From an uncultured Aquimarina sp. (GTDB taxonomy: Bacteria; Bacteroidota; Bacteroidia; Flavobacteriales; Flavobacteriaceae), in the NCBI RefSeq assembly GCF_947500065.1, contig NZ_CANMQT010000010.1, positions 106,034-170,033 on the forward strand: a DNA stretch of 64,000 nt, given 5' to 3'. Shown in pieces: positions 1 to 8,881 of the stretch (positions are counted from its first letter, which is position 1; every line of letters begins with the position of its first letter). The translations under genes were made by a program, and so were the position numbers. The notes beneath the pieces are model-generated. The model saw only the letters and a program-made list of their open reading frames with translations, did no database searches and had not been told where the DNA came from.

Positions 1-1
1 T

Positions 2-631
2 CATATTTCCTTTACTTATCTATCGATGGTATTTGCAGGGTGTATTCATAAAAATGATGTGGATTTTGACAAACATTATGAATTTCTGAATAGCACGCTA
101 AAGAAGTCTCACAAGACCTACGAAATCTTCTACCTTCATAAAATTAGAAAAGGAGAACGGTTTAGTATGAAAACTGGTTTTATTAATTTTCAGAAAATCA
201 ACAAAGGGCAAAGCTTAGCTATTAGTGATGGTAAAAGTGTTATAGCAAAAAGCAAAGGGAGAGTTTTTATGCCTCTTTATCAAGATAAAGGTGATGATGG
301 TTTTTTTATTATTAAAAAGACTCCATATTTCTTTATGTATCTATCCACTATCTTACGAAAAATAAGGTTTGATCATATTTTACCTACACTTCCCGGAATT
401 CATTGGATATCTGATAAAAAAGATTCCTTAATTGTGAATCTAAAAGTAGCTAGGTTTTTTACAAAGCAATTCTTCCATCTGCTTGGGTATAGAAGTAAAG
501 AAATAGATAAAACACATCTTATTATAAAAAATAGGGAAACGGCTTCCAGAAAAGAAGACTATAAAAATGCTTTTTGGAATAAGAGATACTATAGTTTATC
601 TAAAACTACTTCTTTCAAGAAAGAAGACTGA
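2..631 (+). CDS. Succinylglutamate desuccinylase/aspartoacylase-like protein, C-terminal part (5' end outside window)
   Basis: The reading frame is open from the first bases of the window, so the visible 210 residues are the end of a longer protein; the ATG at 26 is internal. The stretch GFINFQKINKGQ, followed about 20 residues later by MPLYQ and GDDGFFII, matches the C-terminal beta domain I know from zinc-dependent aspartoacylase/succinylglutamate desuccinylase-like proteins of Bacteroidota. The catalytic zinc motifs lie upstream and cannot be checked, so the substrate is unknown. The gene converges on the lipoprotein gene at 687, with a shared hairpin between them. Confidence 0.65.
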   Translation, partial: HISFTYLSMVFAGCIHKNDVDFDKHYEFLNSTLKKSHKTYEIFYLHKIRKGERFSMKTGFINFQKINKGQSLAISDGKSVIAKSKGRVFMPLYQDKGDDGFFIIKKTPYFFMYLSTILRKIRFDHILPTLPGIHWISDKKDSLIVNLKVARFFTKQFFHLLGYRSKEIDKTHLIIKNRETASRKEDYKNAFWNKRYYSLSKTTSFKKED

Positions 632-658
632 ATTCCATCAAAAAGGAGGAATTCAGTC
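626..658. terminator. Bidirectional terminator hairpin between convergent genes
   Basis: A perfect 11-bp stem (626-636 with 648-658, arm GACTGAATTCC) encloses an 11-base loop. It overlaps the stop codon of the upstream gene and lies 28 bases beyond the stop of the minus-strand gene at 687. The minus-strand side runs into T-rich sequence, which suits termination of the lipoprotein transcript best. Confidence 0.65.
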
Positions 659-686
659 CAAATAACAATCAAATTATGCAATCATA

Positions 687-1307
687 CTAAAACTGACATT
701 GATTAGCCGCATTCGTACATTCTGTTGATATATTTGCTAATCTATTTGCAAACTCTTGAGAGTTGGCAATGCCGTTGACAACAAATTTAAGACCAAACTG
801 ACGGAGATTATGAGTCCAGCCAATTCCTCCATTTACATCCGGTTCGCGCAATAAGAGTCCTCTATATGCTATATAAACCTTCTTGTCAATTTGATAACTT
901 GTAAGATGATTTCTCGATAAAAAGCTGTGATATTGTGAATTCCATTTTACATTAGCTTCGTGTGATGTGATAAACCCTTCTGCTAAATCATCAAACCCTC
1001 TAGTAAGAAGTACACTTACCCAACCATTTACAACACTTTGGTTTTCTGGGCATCTTCTTAAGTATGACAAATAGGCCAACCTTACTACGCATACAGCATC
1101 AAATTGCGGTGGTCGAGGAATATTTGGTGGTCTGAAATCAGGATCGTCTGGTGTAGAAAAACGTTTTTCTTCTAGATTATCTACATTATCAACCGATTCT
1201 ATTGACTCAGTAAGGTTTTCTTCTTTCTCACAAGATGTTGTGATTAATAACCCCATTAAGATGGAGCATGCTAATACATATCGTAGTTTAAAAATTAAAG
1301 TTTTCAT
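687..1307 (-). CDS. Lipoprotein with DUF4214-like domain
   Basis: The 206-residue protein starts with a lipoprotein signal peptide; the lipobox ends at Cys26 (LLITTSC), so it should be lipid-anchored in the envelope. Residues 70-200 contain two half-repeats typical of DUF4214, with motifs such as LLREPDVNGG and IANSQEFANRL. DUF4214 occurs in large secreted and S-layer-like proteins; its biochemical role is not established. A single-domain lipoprotein of this size is short for proteins carrying it. The gene lies just downstream, in the same direction, of two GG-leader peptide genes, but the gaps do not prove co-transcription. Confidence 0.7.
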   Translation of the reverse strand: MKTLIFKLRYVLACSILMGLLITTSCEKEENLTESIESVDNVDNLEEKRFSTPDDPDFRPPNIPRPPQFDAVCVVRLAYLSYLRRCPENQSVVNGWVSVLLTRGFDDLAEGFITSHEANVKWNSQYHSFLSRNHLTSYQIDKKVYIAYRGLLLREPDVNGGIGWTHNLRQFGLKFVVNGIANSQEFANRLANISTECTNAANQCQF

Positions 1308-1368
1308 GATTTGAATGATTTAAATTATTCTTGAATTTTAAAGTGATTTTTGTAATTATTATAGTCTG

Positions 1369-1518
1369 TTAACCATCTACATCAATAACATCAAAACAGA
1401 TATACTCACTTCCTACCCAATCACATACTAGCTCTTCAAGTCCCCCATTAATAACTCTTGTTTGTTCTCTTGTTAATATTTGTACTCCTTCGATGTTCCA
1501 TTTTTTTAAATTTTTCAT
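1369..1518 (-). CDS. GG-leader small peptide precursor (bacteriocin-like), 49 aa
   Basis: A 49-codon frame starts at ATG 1518 and stops at TAA 1369-1371. The N-terminal 26 residues (MKNLKKWNIEGVQILTRE, ending RVINGG) have the form of the Bacteroidota double-glycine leaders on secreted peptide precursors: a short Lys-rich start, a hydrophobic/Glu helix, then GG. The core after GG is acidic, has two Cys and ends DVIDVDG. The next gene upstream in the same direction (1598-1822) has the same leader design. No PCAT transporter or maturase is visible, so export partners would be encoded elsewhere. The function is unknown. Confidence 0.6.
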   Translation of the reverse strand: MKNLKKWNIEGVQILTREQTRVINGGLEELVCDWVGSEYICFDVIDVDG

Positions 1519-1597
1519 ATTAAATAAATTATAAATTACCCTTACTCTATTTAGGATTTTCAGGTGACTCCTTTAAATCTGTAACACATACTGTGAT

Positions 1598-1822
1598 TTA
1601 ACAGCTAATGCAACTGTAATTCGTGCATACATAGCCAGCACCACACTGAGCATTTGATGTACATTGAGGAGTAATGCAATAACCATTGCTACCGCATACT
1701 CTGTTTCTGAATGAACAATCAGCATCTGATGTACAATCAATCTGTACTCCTCCTTTGATAAAAATCTTTTCAGTTTTGTTTAATTGCTGAACCCCTTTTA
1801 GGTTTAAAATGTGTTTTAACAT
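1598..1822 (-). CDS. Cysteine-rich GG-leader peptide precursor, 74 aa
   Basis: Residues 1-25 form a double-glycine leader (LNLKGVQQLNKTEK, then IFIKGG), and the core of about 49 residues carries nine cysteines. The spacing repeats: C-x5-C-x6-C-x5-C, then C-x5-C-x5-C-x4-C, with a final CISC. The core therefore looks like two tandem four-Cys knots, probably disulfide-bonded after export. The leader resembles the natural-product/bacteriocin-type precursors of Bacteroidota that are cut after GG by peptidase-containing ABC exporters. No exporter is nearby. A toxin, signal or structural role cannot be separated from sequence alone. Confidence 0.65.
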   Translation of the reverse strand: MLKHILNLKGVQQLNKTEKIFIKGGVQIDCTSDADCSFRNRVCGSNGYCITPQCTSNAQCGAGYVCTNYSCISC

Positions 1823-2246
1823 CTCTATAAATTTTTAAAAATTATATCCGTGTGACATTTAGAGACACCCACGTTTTGTGTCTGTTTTTTATGTATTTCT
1901 TAGGATGACGTATGATACTTATTTGGTAAAAGTGTTTACCCAAAATTAGGAGCAGTTTTTGGCTAAAACAAAGACTTGATTTTCAGATTTATAAATTTGT
2001 ACAATGATTGAATCCAGAGTACTCAATCATTACCAACTATTAACATAATTTATGTTAATGTTTGATTTTCAAATACTTAAAAACATGAAAAAGATTTCAT
2101 CATATTCTAAAACCTGTATTAATTTGATATTTATATGATCAGTTTGACTAATAAAAGTTATAGAATGAAAGTGACTTGGATAGTGTTTCTTTTAATATCA
2201 TTTTAAGTTTAGTGGAATACAATACTCTCTTAAATATGATCCAAAA
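1823..2246. other. Intergenic region upstream of the Cys-rich peptide gene
   Basis: No convincing gene was seen. It holds an inverted repeat (AATGATTGA at 2003-2011 with its complement at 2023-2031) about 180 bases before the minus-strand peptide gene at 1822. This is presumably its promoter and regulatory region. Confidence 0.4.
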
Positions 2247-2282
2247 AGAAGCCTCCTGAAGATACATCTTCAGGAGGCTTCT
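2247..2282 (-). terminator. Strong rho-independent terminator of the T9SS cargo gene
   Basis: A perfect 17-bp stem (2247-2263 with 2266-2282) with a very tight loop is followed on the minus strand by five T. It lies 23 bases after the stop of the gene at 2305-3141. Confidence 0.85.
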
Positions 2283-2304
2283 GTAAACTAAAAAAAGATG
2301 TATA

Positions 2305-3141
2305 CTACTCTTTAAGAATAGTTTTATAATATGATGTACTCCCTTCAGTTACATAACAATAATATACTCCTTTTTTTAAGTGAGATGTATCCAAAATATA
2401 TTGTTGTTGATTGTTTTTATGTGCGTTTCCTAAATTATAACTAATTACTTTAATACCATTGATACTAAAGACATCCACTTTTATCTGCTCACTAGTTTTT
2501 TTATTACTTATATCAATGGTTACCTGATTATCAAAAGGATTTGGATACAGCAGAAAAGAGTTTTTTGTAAGATTGTCTATTATGAGTTCTTTAGATTCAC
2601 GATTTATTAAACTAATATTAATTACTTTCTCATCGCGAACTACTCCTTCCAAACCAAATTCATCTTTCAGATAATCTTCTTCAGTATCATATTCTATTAA
2701 ACTAAGGTATAATTTGTGTTTTTTTAAATGAAAATGGAGAGGGTTATTAAAAAGATAAGGATAACCATTAGAGCTACTAAATGAATCAGATGGCTCAGAT
2801 GGGTCATTAGGTTTTTTTATAGGTGGTATAATTACCGGTAATGACGCTCCTAAAGGCGCGCCTGGTACAACCGTTTTAGACAGCCTAAAATATCTTACAG
2901 TATCAATGACAGATTTATAATCTAAAACTACTCTGAGTTTTATATCTTTTTTATTTAATTTCAACGAATCCGGTACAATCATTTCTAATTTCTGAGTCGA
3001 ATGAGTAGCATCATCCCTAGGAACATCTGTTACAGAAATAACCATATTAATTTTATTTCCTGTTACAAATGATTCATCCTGAGCATATGCTACACTCGTA
3101 AATATTATAAGCAATAAGAGAAAAGATCTATGTGTTTTCAT
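2305..3141 (-). CDS. Secreted protein with T9SS type A sorting domain
   Basis: The 278-residue protein has an N-terminal signal peptide (cut near AYAQ, residue 21). Its C-terminal ~80 residues form a Por secretion tail: YPNPFDNQVTI, then VFSINGIKV, then LKKGVYYCYV near the end. It should cross the outer membrane by the type IX system. The middle (residues 25-190) is unrecognised; it has a Pro/Ser-rich stretch around residues 100-125 and no catalytic motif I can name. It ends in its own strong terminator and is likely monocistronic. Confidence 0.75.
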   Translation of the reverse strand: MKTHRSFLLLLIIFTSVAYAQDESFVTGNKINMVISVTDVPRDDATHSTQKLEMIVPDSLKLNKKDIKLRVVLDYKSVIDTVRYFRLSKTVVPGAPLGASLPVIIPPIKKPNDPSEPSDSFSSSNGYPYLFNNPLHFHLKKHKLYLSLIEYDTEEDYLKDEFGLEGVVRDEKVINISLINRESKELIIDNLTKNSFLLYPNPFDNQVTIDISNKKTSEQIKVDVFSINGIKVISYNLGNAHKNNQQQYILDTSHLKKGVYYCYVTEGSTSYYKTILKE

Positions 3142-3243
3142 TGAGCAATAATTTTAGGTTTATAATCCTAAACAAAGTATTACTATTTCAGCTTTTTTAA
3201 TAAATGTAATTGTTCATATTTATAAATTTAAACGGCTAACCCT

Positions 3244-5034
3244 CTACGCCACCTCTAATTTGTTAATATAATATGCTGGATTTACTCCTGTTTTACTTTT
3301 AAATACTTTTATAAATGTAGTGTGACTTTTGTACCCTAGTTCTTTGGCAACAGCTCTAATCGTATACGATCTAAAAACAGAATCATCTCTAAGTTTCAAC
3401 AATGCATAATTTACTCTTAGTTCATTGATATACTGGTTAAATGATTGTTTCCTTGTTTCGTTTAAAGCTTTGGACAAATACGAGGTATTAGTACCTAGAA
3501 GTTTTGCTGTAGAGTATAAATTGCAATCTTCAGACAAATAAAAATGTGTAGCTTCTATTTCCTGAAGTTGATTCAAAATTTTTCTTGCTTTTTTATCTTC
3601 AATTTCCAAATTAGCAACCGGTACTTTAGGTTTAGCAATAGATTCTTTTCGTTGTATATCTTCTATTATAGAAAGAAACTTTTGCTCTCTCATTTTTATT
3701 TTTCTTCTATATCCAATAAGCACAGATAATAATATAACCAGCAATAAAATAGAAATGATAAGAATTATCTTTTTACTCGCGGCAGTTTTTGTTTTTTCGG
3801 TTTCAAGTTTTGCATTCTCTAGTTGATAATCTTTTAAATCATCTTCGTACAAAATATCCTTAGCTTTTAGTTGTTTATCACTTTTATATTGAATTGTTTT
3901 CTGTAATTTATCGTAATAAAGTATTTGCTGTTCTTTATCATTTGTTGCTTTTGAGATTGCTATGGCTAATTGATACATATCTTCAATTTTATCAGTTTCT
4001 TTGCGATCACCGATAAGGTCAAAATTTTCATTCAGCATGGAAATAGCTTCTTCATATTCCTCTAATTGAAAATAACATCTAGCGATATAATAATTTGCAA
4101 TATGGAGATTGGTTTGTTGTCCTCCAGTTATGTTATTAAGAATATCTTTGCCTTCTTTAAGAAAGCCTAATGCCTTATGATATTCTTGTTTTTTATAATA
4201 TATATCACCATAATTGATATAGAAATAGCTTTTATATTCTAACAAATTATTTTTTTCTGATAATTCAACGCCTAGATTATAGGTTTCTATTGCTTGATTC
4301 AGATCATTCAATTCTGTTAGACATTTTCCTTTTCCCAATAAGGAACTCAAATAAGTTTCTTGATACTGTATAAAATTATCATCTTGTTCATTCTGTAATG
4401 TTTCTATAATCAAATCAAAACTAGCCAGTGCATCTTTATATCTCTTTAGTTTCATTCTAGAATTGGCGATGTTCGTAAGACATATAATTTCATAAGAAAA
4501 ACTTCCAATTGCTTTAGAAAGTTCTTTTCCTCTGAGATATGGTTTCAGTGCATTATCATAAGCTCCAATCAAATAATATGCGCTACCTAATAGCACATTA
4601 CTATCTATAATTCTACTGGTATCCTTCATTTTTTCTGCAACTTCTGTAGATATCAATGCATTCTTTATAGTTGCTACATAATTAGATCGGATATACTCGA
4701 TATATGCTATTTGATAGCTAGACAGATATTGAATATTATAATCTTTTTCAACCTGTCCTCGTTCGAGAAATAGCTTACTATAAGCTATGGCTAATGCAGA
4801 ATCTTTATCTTCTGATAATGTTTTAGAAATCAATTTATTTATTTCCTGAATAGAATCAGATTCTATTATAAAAGATTTTACTCTTTCAGGAATGATATTT
4901 TCTTGCAGAAAAGACGAATCTTTTTTCTGTGCCATCGATTTAAAAAAAAGTATAAAAAAAAATAACTTAATAAAATATCGAGTTTGAATTGGTTTATAAA
5001 AAAACATGACAAAACGTATATATTGATTAAACAT
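3244..5034 (-). CDS. TPR-containing membrane-anchored AraC-family regulator
   Basis: The 596-residue protein has an N-terminal hydrophobic segment (about residues 20-35), an array of TPR-like helices (about 60-380), a transmembrane helix (about 415-440, IILIISILLLVILLSVL) and a C-terminal AraC-type double helix-turn-helix (about 495-590, with AVAKELGYKSHTTFIKVFK and a NPAYY end). This matches the flavobacterial family in which periplasmic TPRs sense a signal and a cytosolic AraC domain acts on DNA. The start is uncertain; an alternative ATG lies nine codons in (MFFYK). The target is unknown and the neighbours give no clear hint. Confidence 0.8.
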   Translation of the reverse strand: MFNQYIRFVMFFYKPIQTRYFIKLFFFILFFKSMAQKKDSSFLQENIIPERVKSFIIESDSIQEINKLISKTLSEDKDSALAIAYSKLFLERGQVEKDYNIQYLSSYQIAYIEYIRSNYVATIKNALISTEVAEKMKDTSRIIDSNVLLGSAYYLIGAYDNALKPYLRGKELSKAIGSFSYEIICLTNIANSRMKLKRYKDALASFDLIIETLQNEQDDNFIQYQETYLSSLLGKGKCLTELNDLNQAIETYNLGVELSEKNNLLEYKSYFYINYGDIYYKKQEYHKALGFLKEGKDILNNITGGQQTNLHIANYYIARCYFQLEEYEEAISMLNENFDLIGDRKETDKIEDMYQLAIAISKATNDKEQQILYYDKLQKTIQYKSDKQLKAKDILYEDDLKDYQLENAKLETEKTKTAASKKIILIISILLLVILLSVLIGYRRKIKMREQKFLSIIEDIQRKESIAKPKVPVANLEIEDKKARKILNQLQEIEATHFYLSEDCNLYSTAKLLGTNTSYLSKALNETRKQSFNQYINELRVNYALLKLRDDSVFRSYTIRAVAKELGYKSHTTFIKVFKSKTGVNPAYYINKLEVA

Positions 5035-5242
5035 TGATATTAGCGGTTATTCATAGATTTTAGCAATTACCCTTTCTTATTAAGACAATTATTATTTCAT
5101 TTTGTTACAGAAAAACTTCATATAATTGAGGGAATTTTCAGTTAAAATAGGATTATTTAAAATTACTATAGTAAAGGTGAGTCGGGGAAAAACAATTTAC
5201 CTCTATTTTATAAGAAAATTAAGAAAAACTATTGTTAAAAAG

Positions 5243-6781
5243 CTACCCCAACCAACCATCTCTATCTAAACTACGATATTGAATAGCCTCCGAAATATGA
5301 TCTCCATGAATAGCAGTAACGCCTTCAAGATCTGCAATGGTTCGTGAAACCTTTAGAATTCTGTCATACGCTCTGGCGGAAAGATTTAAACGTTCCATAG
5401 CTGTTTTTAGTAAGTCTTTAGAGGTACTGTCTAATTCGCAATACACACGTAATTGTTTTACACCCATCTGAGCATTATAATGAATGTTTTTTAGTTCCAG
5501 AAAACGTTTAGTCTGGATATCTCTTGCTTTAATTACGCGCTTTCTTATTTCCACACTAGTTTCTCCTGTTCTTTCTTCACTTAATTTATCAAAAGGTACT
5601 GGAGTTACTTCTATGTGAATGTCGATTCGATCCAATAATGGTCCCGAAATCTTACTCAGATATCGCTGCATTTCTGCGGGAGAAGAAGTTACTGGCGCAT
5701 CAGGGTCATTAAAATATCCACCGGGACTAGGATTCATGCTTGCTACTAACATAAAACTAGATGGATAAGTCACCGTAAATTTTGCTCTGGATATAGTTAC
5801 TTCTCGATCCTCTAATGGTTGACGCATTACCTCTAGTACTTCTCGCTTAAATTCTGGGAGTTCGTCCAGAAACAAAACTCCGTTATGAGATAATGAGATT
5901 TCACCTGGTTGTGGATAACTACCTCCACCCACTAATGCTACATTGGATATCGTATGATGAGGACTGCGAAATGGGCGTTGCGCCATAAGCCCTACATTAT
6001 CTTTGATTCTACCAACCACACTATGAATTTTGGTAGTTTCCAGAGCTTCTTGCAGAGACATCGGAGGTAAAATACTGGGTAACCGTTTACTAAGCATCGT
6101 TTTACCACTTCCTGGAGGTCCTACTAAAATGATATTATGTCCACCAGCAGCAGCAATCTCCATACATCTTTTTATACTTTCCTGTCCTTTTACATCTGCA
6201 AAATCAAACTCGGGATTGTCTAGCTCTTTAAAAAACTCTTCACGCGTATCGACAATCGTTTGTTCCAATGAGCCTTTTCCATCAAAAAAATCAATCACCT
6301 CTTTTATATTTTCTACACCATAAACTTGAAGGTTATCCACGATTGCCGCTTCTTTAGCATTTTGATTGGGTAATATAAAACCTTTAAACCCTTCTTCTCT
6401 TGCTTTGATAGCAATTGGCAAAGCTCCTCTTATTGGTTGAAGACTTCCATCGAGAGAAAGTTCTCCCATAATTAGATAATCCGAAATATTTTCTCCTTTT
6501 ATCTGTGAACTGGCAGCCAGAATACCCAATGCTAATGTTAGGTCATAAGCAGACCCTTCTTTTCTAAGATCTGCAGGAGCCATATTAATAGTGATTTTCT
6601 TACCTGGAAGTTTATAACCATTATTCTGCAATGCAGCTGCAATTCGAAAACTACTCTCTTTGATTGCATTATCCGGTAATCCGACTAAATGGTATCCTAT
6701 TCCTTTATCTATATTTACTTCTACTGTGATTGTTGTAGCCTCAACACCAAAAACGGCACTTCCGAAGACTTTAATAAGCAT
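5243..6781 (-). CDS. yifB: YifB/ComM family Mg-chelatase-like AAA ATPase
   Basis: This is a full-length 512-residue member. The N-terminal domain is of the YifB type (VFGVEATTITVEVNID, VGLPDNAIKES, then INMAPADLRKEGSAYDL). A Walker A (GPPGSGKTML, about residue 221), a Walker B (GVLFLDELPEF) and a C-terminal Mg-chelatase domain (LSARAYDRILKVSRTIADL) follow. ComM in Haemophilus and Vibrio is a hexameric helicase that promotes branch migration during natural transformation; other YifB proteins are less characterised. It appears to be a stand-alone gene here. Confidence 0.93.
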   Translation of the reverse strand: MLIKVFGSAVFGVEATTITVEVNIDKGIGYHLVGLPDNAIKESSFRIAAALQNNGYKLPGKKITINMAPADLRKEGSAYDLTLALGILAASSQIKGENISDYLIMGELSLDGSLQPIRGALPIAIKAREEGFKGFILPNQNAKEAAIVDNLQVYGVENIKEVIDFFDGKGSLEQTIVDTREEFFKELDNPEFDFADVKGQESIKRCMEIAAAGGHNIILVGPPGSGKTMLSKRLPSILPPMSLQEALETTKIHSVVGRIKDNVGLMAQRPFRSPHHTISNVALVGGGSYPQPGEISLSHNGVLFLDELPEFKREVLEVMRQPLEDREVTISRAKFTVTYPSSFMLVASMNPSPGGYFNDPDAPVTSSPAEMQRYLSKISGPLLDRIDIHIEVTPVPFDKLSEERTGETSVEIRKRVIKARDIQTKRFLELKNIHYNAQMGVKQLRVYCELDSTSKDLLKTAMERLNLSARAYDRILKVSRTIADLEGVTAIHGDHISEAIQYRSLDRDGWLG

Positions 6782-7130
6782 ATTCTCTATTTTGATTAAA
6801 GCGATAGCATTATTTCTCGTATACGCAATGCTATTGTCATTAGTATATGTTTGCTTATTAATATATGTTACCTCTAAATAGTTTGTTTTTTTTAAATAAA
6901 TTTTAAAACTTAACTATACTACACGTATCATTAGGTCTACTATTTATCGTTTTAATAGTATAAATGAGTAAGAAAACAGAATAGGTTGATATTGTTGAAT
7001 ATGCAATATGGATTAGAAAGAACCCGATTCAATGGAAAGAAATTTTTAATTAAAAATATGTTAGTAGTGGGTGTAAAAAATGTTCGCGCAATTTTAAAAC
7101 AAAAACCTATGAAACAAAAATTAACACCCT
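6782..7130. other. Intergenic region between yifB and a small ORF
   Basis: This is AT-rich sequence upstream of the minus-strand yifB gene. A Lys-rich plus-strand frame of about 50 codons starts near 7001, but it has no recognisable features and was not called. No repeat or RNA gene was seen. Confidence 0.3.
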
Positions 7131-7232
7131 TTATGGGAGTAAAAAGAATTTAACAAATGTAATGGCTACTACCGAATAAAAAACAAATAAAACAATTTCC
7201 AGACGATATTTTTCTATAATTCTCTTGAGCAT
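7131..7232 (-). CDS. Possible single-pass small membrane protein, 33 aa
   Basis: A 33-codon frame (ATG 7232, TAA 7131) gives a basic N-terminus (MLKRIIEKYRLE) followed by one hydrophobic helix (IVLFVFYSVVAITFV) and the end KFFLLP, a plausible small inner-membrane protein with N-in topology. It lies between the aspartate kinase terminator and yifB on the same strand. There is no homologue I can name, and such frames also arise by chance in AT-rich DNA. Confidence 0.35.
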   Translation of the reverse strand: MLKRIIEKYRLEIVLFVFYSVVAITFVKFFLLP

Positions 7233-7300
7233 GACGTTGTTTGTGTTTCTAATTTATATATATAAAACAGTTAATTATCTTCATACCCTATATTACTTCA

Positions 7301-7335
7301 AAAAAAAATCCCAACCTGGTTAATTGTTGGGATTT
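7301..7335 (-). terminator. Terminator downstream of aspartate kinase
   Basis: A 10-bp stem (AAATCCCAAC at 7306-7315 with GTTGGGATTT at 7326-7335) is followed by eight T on the minus strand. It is 111 bases after the stop of the aspartate kinase gene. Confidence 0.75.
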
Positions 7336-7445
7336 AGTAAAACAATAATTTTAATAAAAAGTGGAGTTGTTACTGTCTTTGAGAATCAGTTAGAATTGTG
7401 CTAATTTCCTCTCCACTAAAGACTCATCATTACATAACAAACAAT

Positions 7446-8777
7446 TTAAAGAACTGGTTCCTGATGAGTAAGGAACAATTTCTCATTTAAAAACCTAAGG
7501 GTTGGTATTTTGTCTTTTGTTTCTACAAGAATAGAAATATTATTATTACTTCCTCCGTAAGAAATCATTCTGACCGGGATATAATTTAAAATTTCAAAAA
7601 GCTTATGGGAGTTTTTATCATTAATTACGGATTCTCCTACAACACATATAATAGTATGATTTTGCTCTACTGTTACTTCTGCATATCCTTCTATCTCTTT
7701 TACAATTTCATCAATATACGTTGTGTCATCAATTGTCAAAGAAATGGCGATCTCAGAAGTAGTAATCATATCTATGGATGTATGATAGTTATCGAATACC
7801 TCAAAAATTCTTCTCAGATATCCGTGAGCCATCAACATCCTATTTGATTTAATTTTGATAGCAGTTATACCATCTTTTGCCGAAATCGCTTTCAAACCTT
7901 TTCTATAAGTCTTATTAGAGATTACTGTACCTGGAGCTTCTGGATCAAAGGTGTTTTTTAATAATACAGGAATATCTTTGTTTACAACTGGCGAAACTGT
8001 TTGAGGATGTAATATTTTTGCTCCAAAATAAGCTAACTCCGCAGCTTCATTATATGTAAGATGTGATATAGGATTTGTTCCCTCAACATATCTGGGATCG
8101 TTATTATGCAATCCGTTAATATCTGTCCATATCTGAATCTCGTGTGCGTTTAATGCTGCTCCAATTATAGTAGCAGTATAATCACTTCCTCCTCTTTTAA
8201 GTGTACTAATTTGATTTAAATGATCCTTACAAACAAATCCTTGAGTAATATATATATTGGCAGGATTAGTATTTATAATTTTAGTGAGTTTTTTAGAAAC
8301 CTTAGCAATATTAGGGTTATCTGTATTATCTACATACATGAAATCTTTTGCACTAAGAAGCTTGTTCGAAACGTTTGTAGCATTCAAAAAACCGGAAAAA
8401 ATATACGTTAGTAGTGTTTCCCCAAAAGTGAGTACCGTAGCGTTTAAAGCTTCGGAATACTCTTGATTCGACAATTCCAGCATCTCCGTGATCATAGATG
8501 ATACGCCATCTTTAAGATCATTTCTTAGCGCTATATCATCAATTAATACATCAATAACGTCTAAATGTTTGCTTTCTAATTTATGTAAATTTCTAGTAAT
8601 TGCTTCCGCATCCTTTAGCTTTATATATGCAACCAGTTTTACTAATTGATCCGTCACTCCCGACATTGCAGAACATACCACAATCTTTTGGCCATTATCA
8701 CTAATAAGGATATCTTTTACTTTATGTAAATTTTCTACCGACCCGACAGACGTTCCTCCAAACTTTAAAATCTTCAT
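7446..8777 (-). CDS. lysC: Aspartate kinase (monofunctional)
   Basis: This enzyme phosphorylates L-aspartate, the first step to lysine, threonine and methionine. The 443-residue protein opens with the family signature KILKFGGTSVG. The amino acid kinase domain fills about residues 1-275 (KRGGSDYTATIIGAAL around 195; LTYNEAAELAYFGAKILHPQ around 240). Two ACT-type regulatory segments follow (about 300-440), so feedback control by an end product is likely. No homoserine dehydrogenase domain is fused. It is divergent from an ACT-like gene at 8882, which is often its neighbour in Bacteroidota. I saw no lysine or SAM riboswitch upstream. Confidence 0.9.
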   Translation of the reverse strand: MKILKFGGTSVGSVENLHKVKDILISDNGQKIVVCSAMSGVTDQLVKLVAYIKLKDAEAITRNLHKLESKHLDVIDVLIDDIALRNDLKDGVSSMITEMLELSNQEYSEALNATVLTFGETLLTYIFSGFLNATNVSNKLLSAKDFMYVDNTDNPNIAKVSKKLTKIINTNPANIYITQGFVCKDHLNQISTLKRGGSDYTATIIGAALNAHEIQIWTDINGLHNNDPRYVEGTNPISHLTYNEAAELAYFGAKILHPQTVSPVVNKDIPVLLKNTFDPEAPGTVISNKTYRKGLKAISAKDGITAIKIKSNRMLMAHGYLRRIFEVFDNYHTSIDMITTSEIAISLTIDDTTYIDEIVKEIEGYAEVTVEQNHTIICVVGESVINDKNSHKLFEILNYIPVRMISYGGSNNNISILVETKDKIPTLRFLNEKLFLTHQEPVL

Positions 8778-8881
8778 TGCATTTTCTTTTTAACAATGCA
8801 TAATTAGACAATAGTGAATAAAGAATAAATATTTTCATAAAAAAAGTATATATTTACACAAAATGTTAAATATCTAACAAA

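Noticed and set aside
7001..7153. Lys-rich plus-strand frame of about 50 codons before aspartate kinase
   Set aside because: No domain, leader or promoter; it overlaps the better minus-strand small membrane frame.
8778..8881. Lysine or SAM riboswitch upstream of aspartate kinase
   Set aside because: The divergent gap is only 104 bases and AT-rich, with no conserved stem set.
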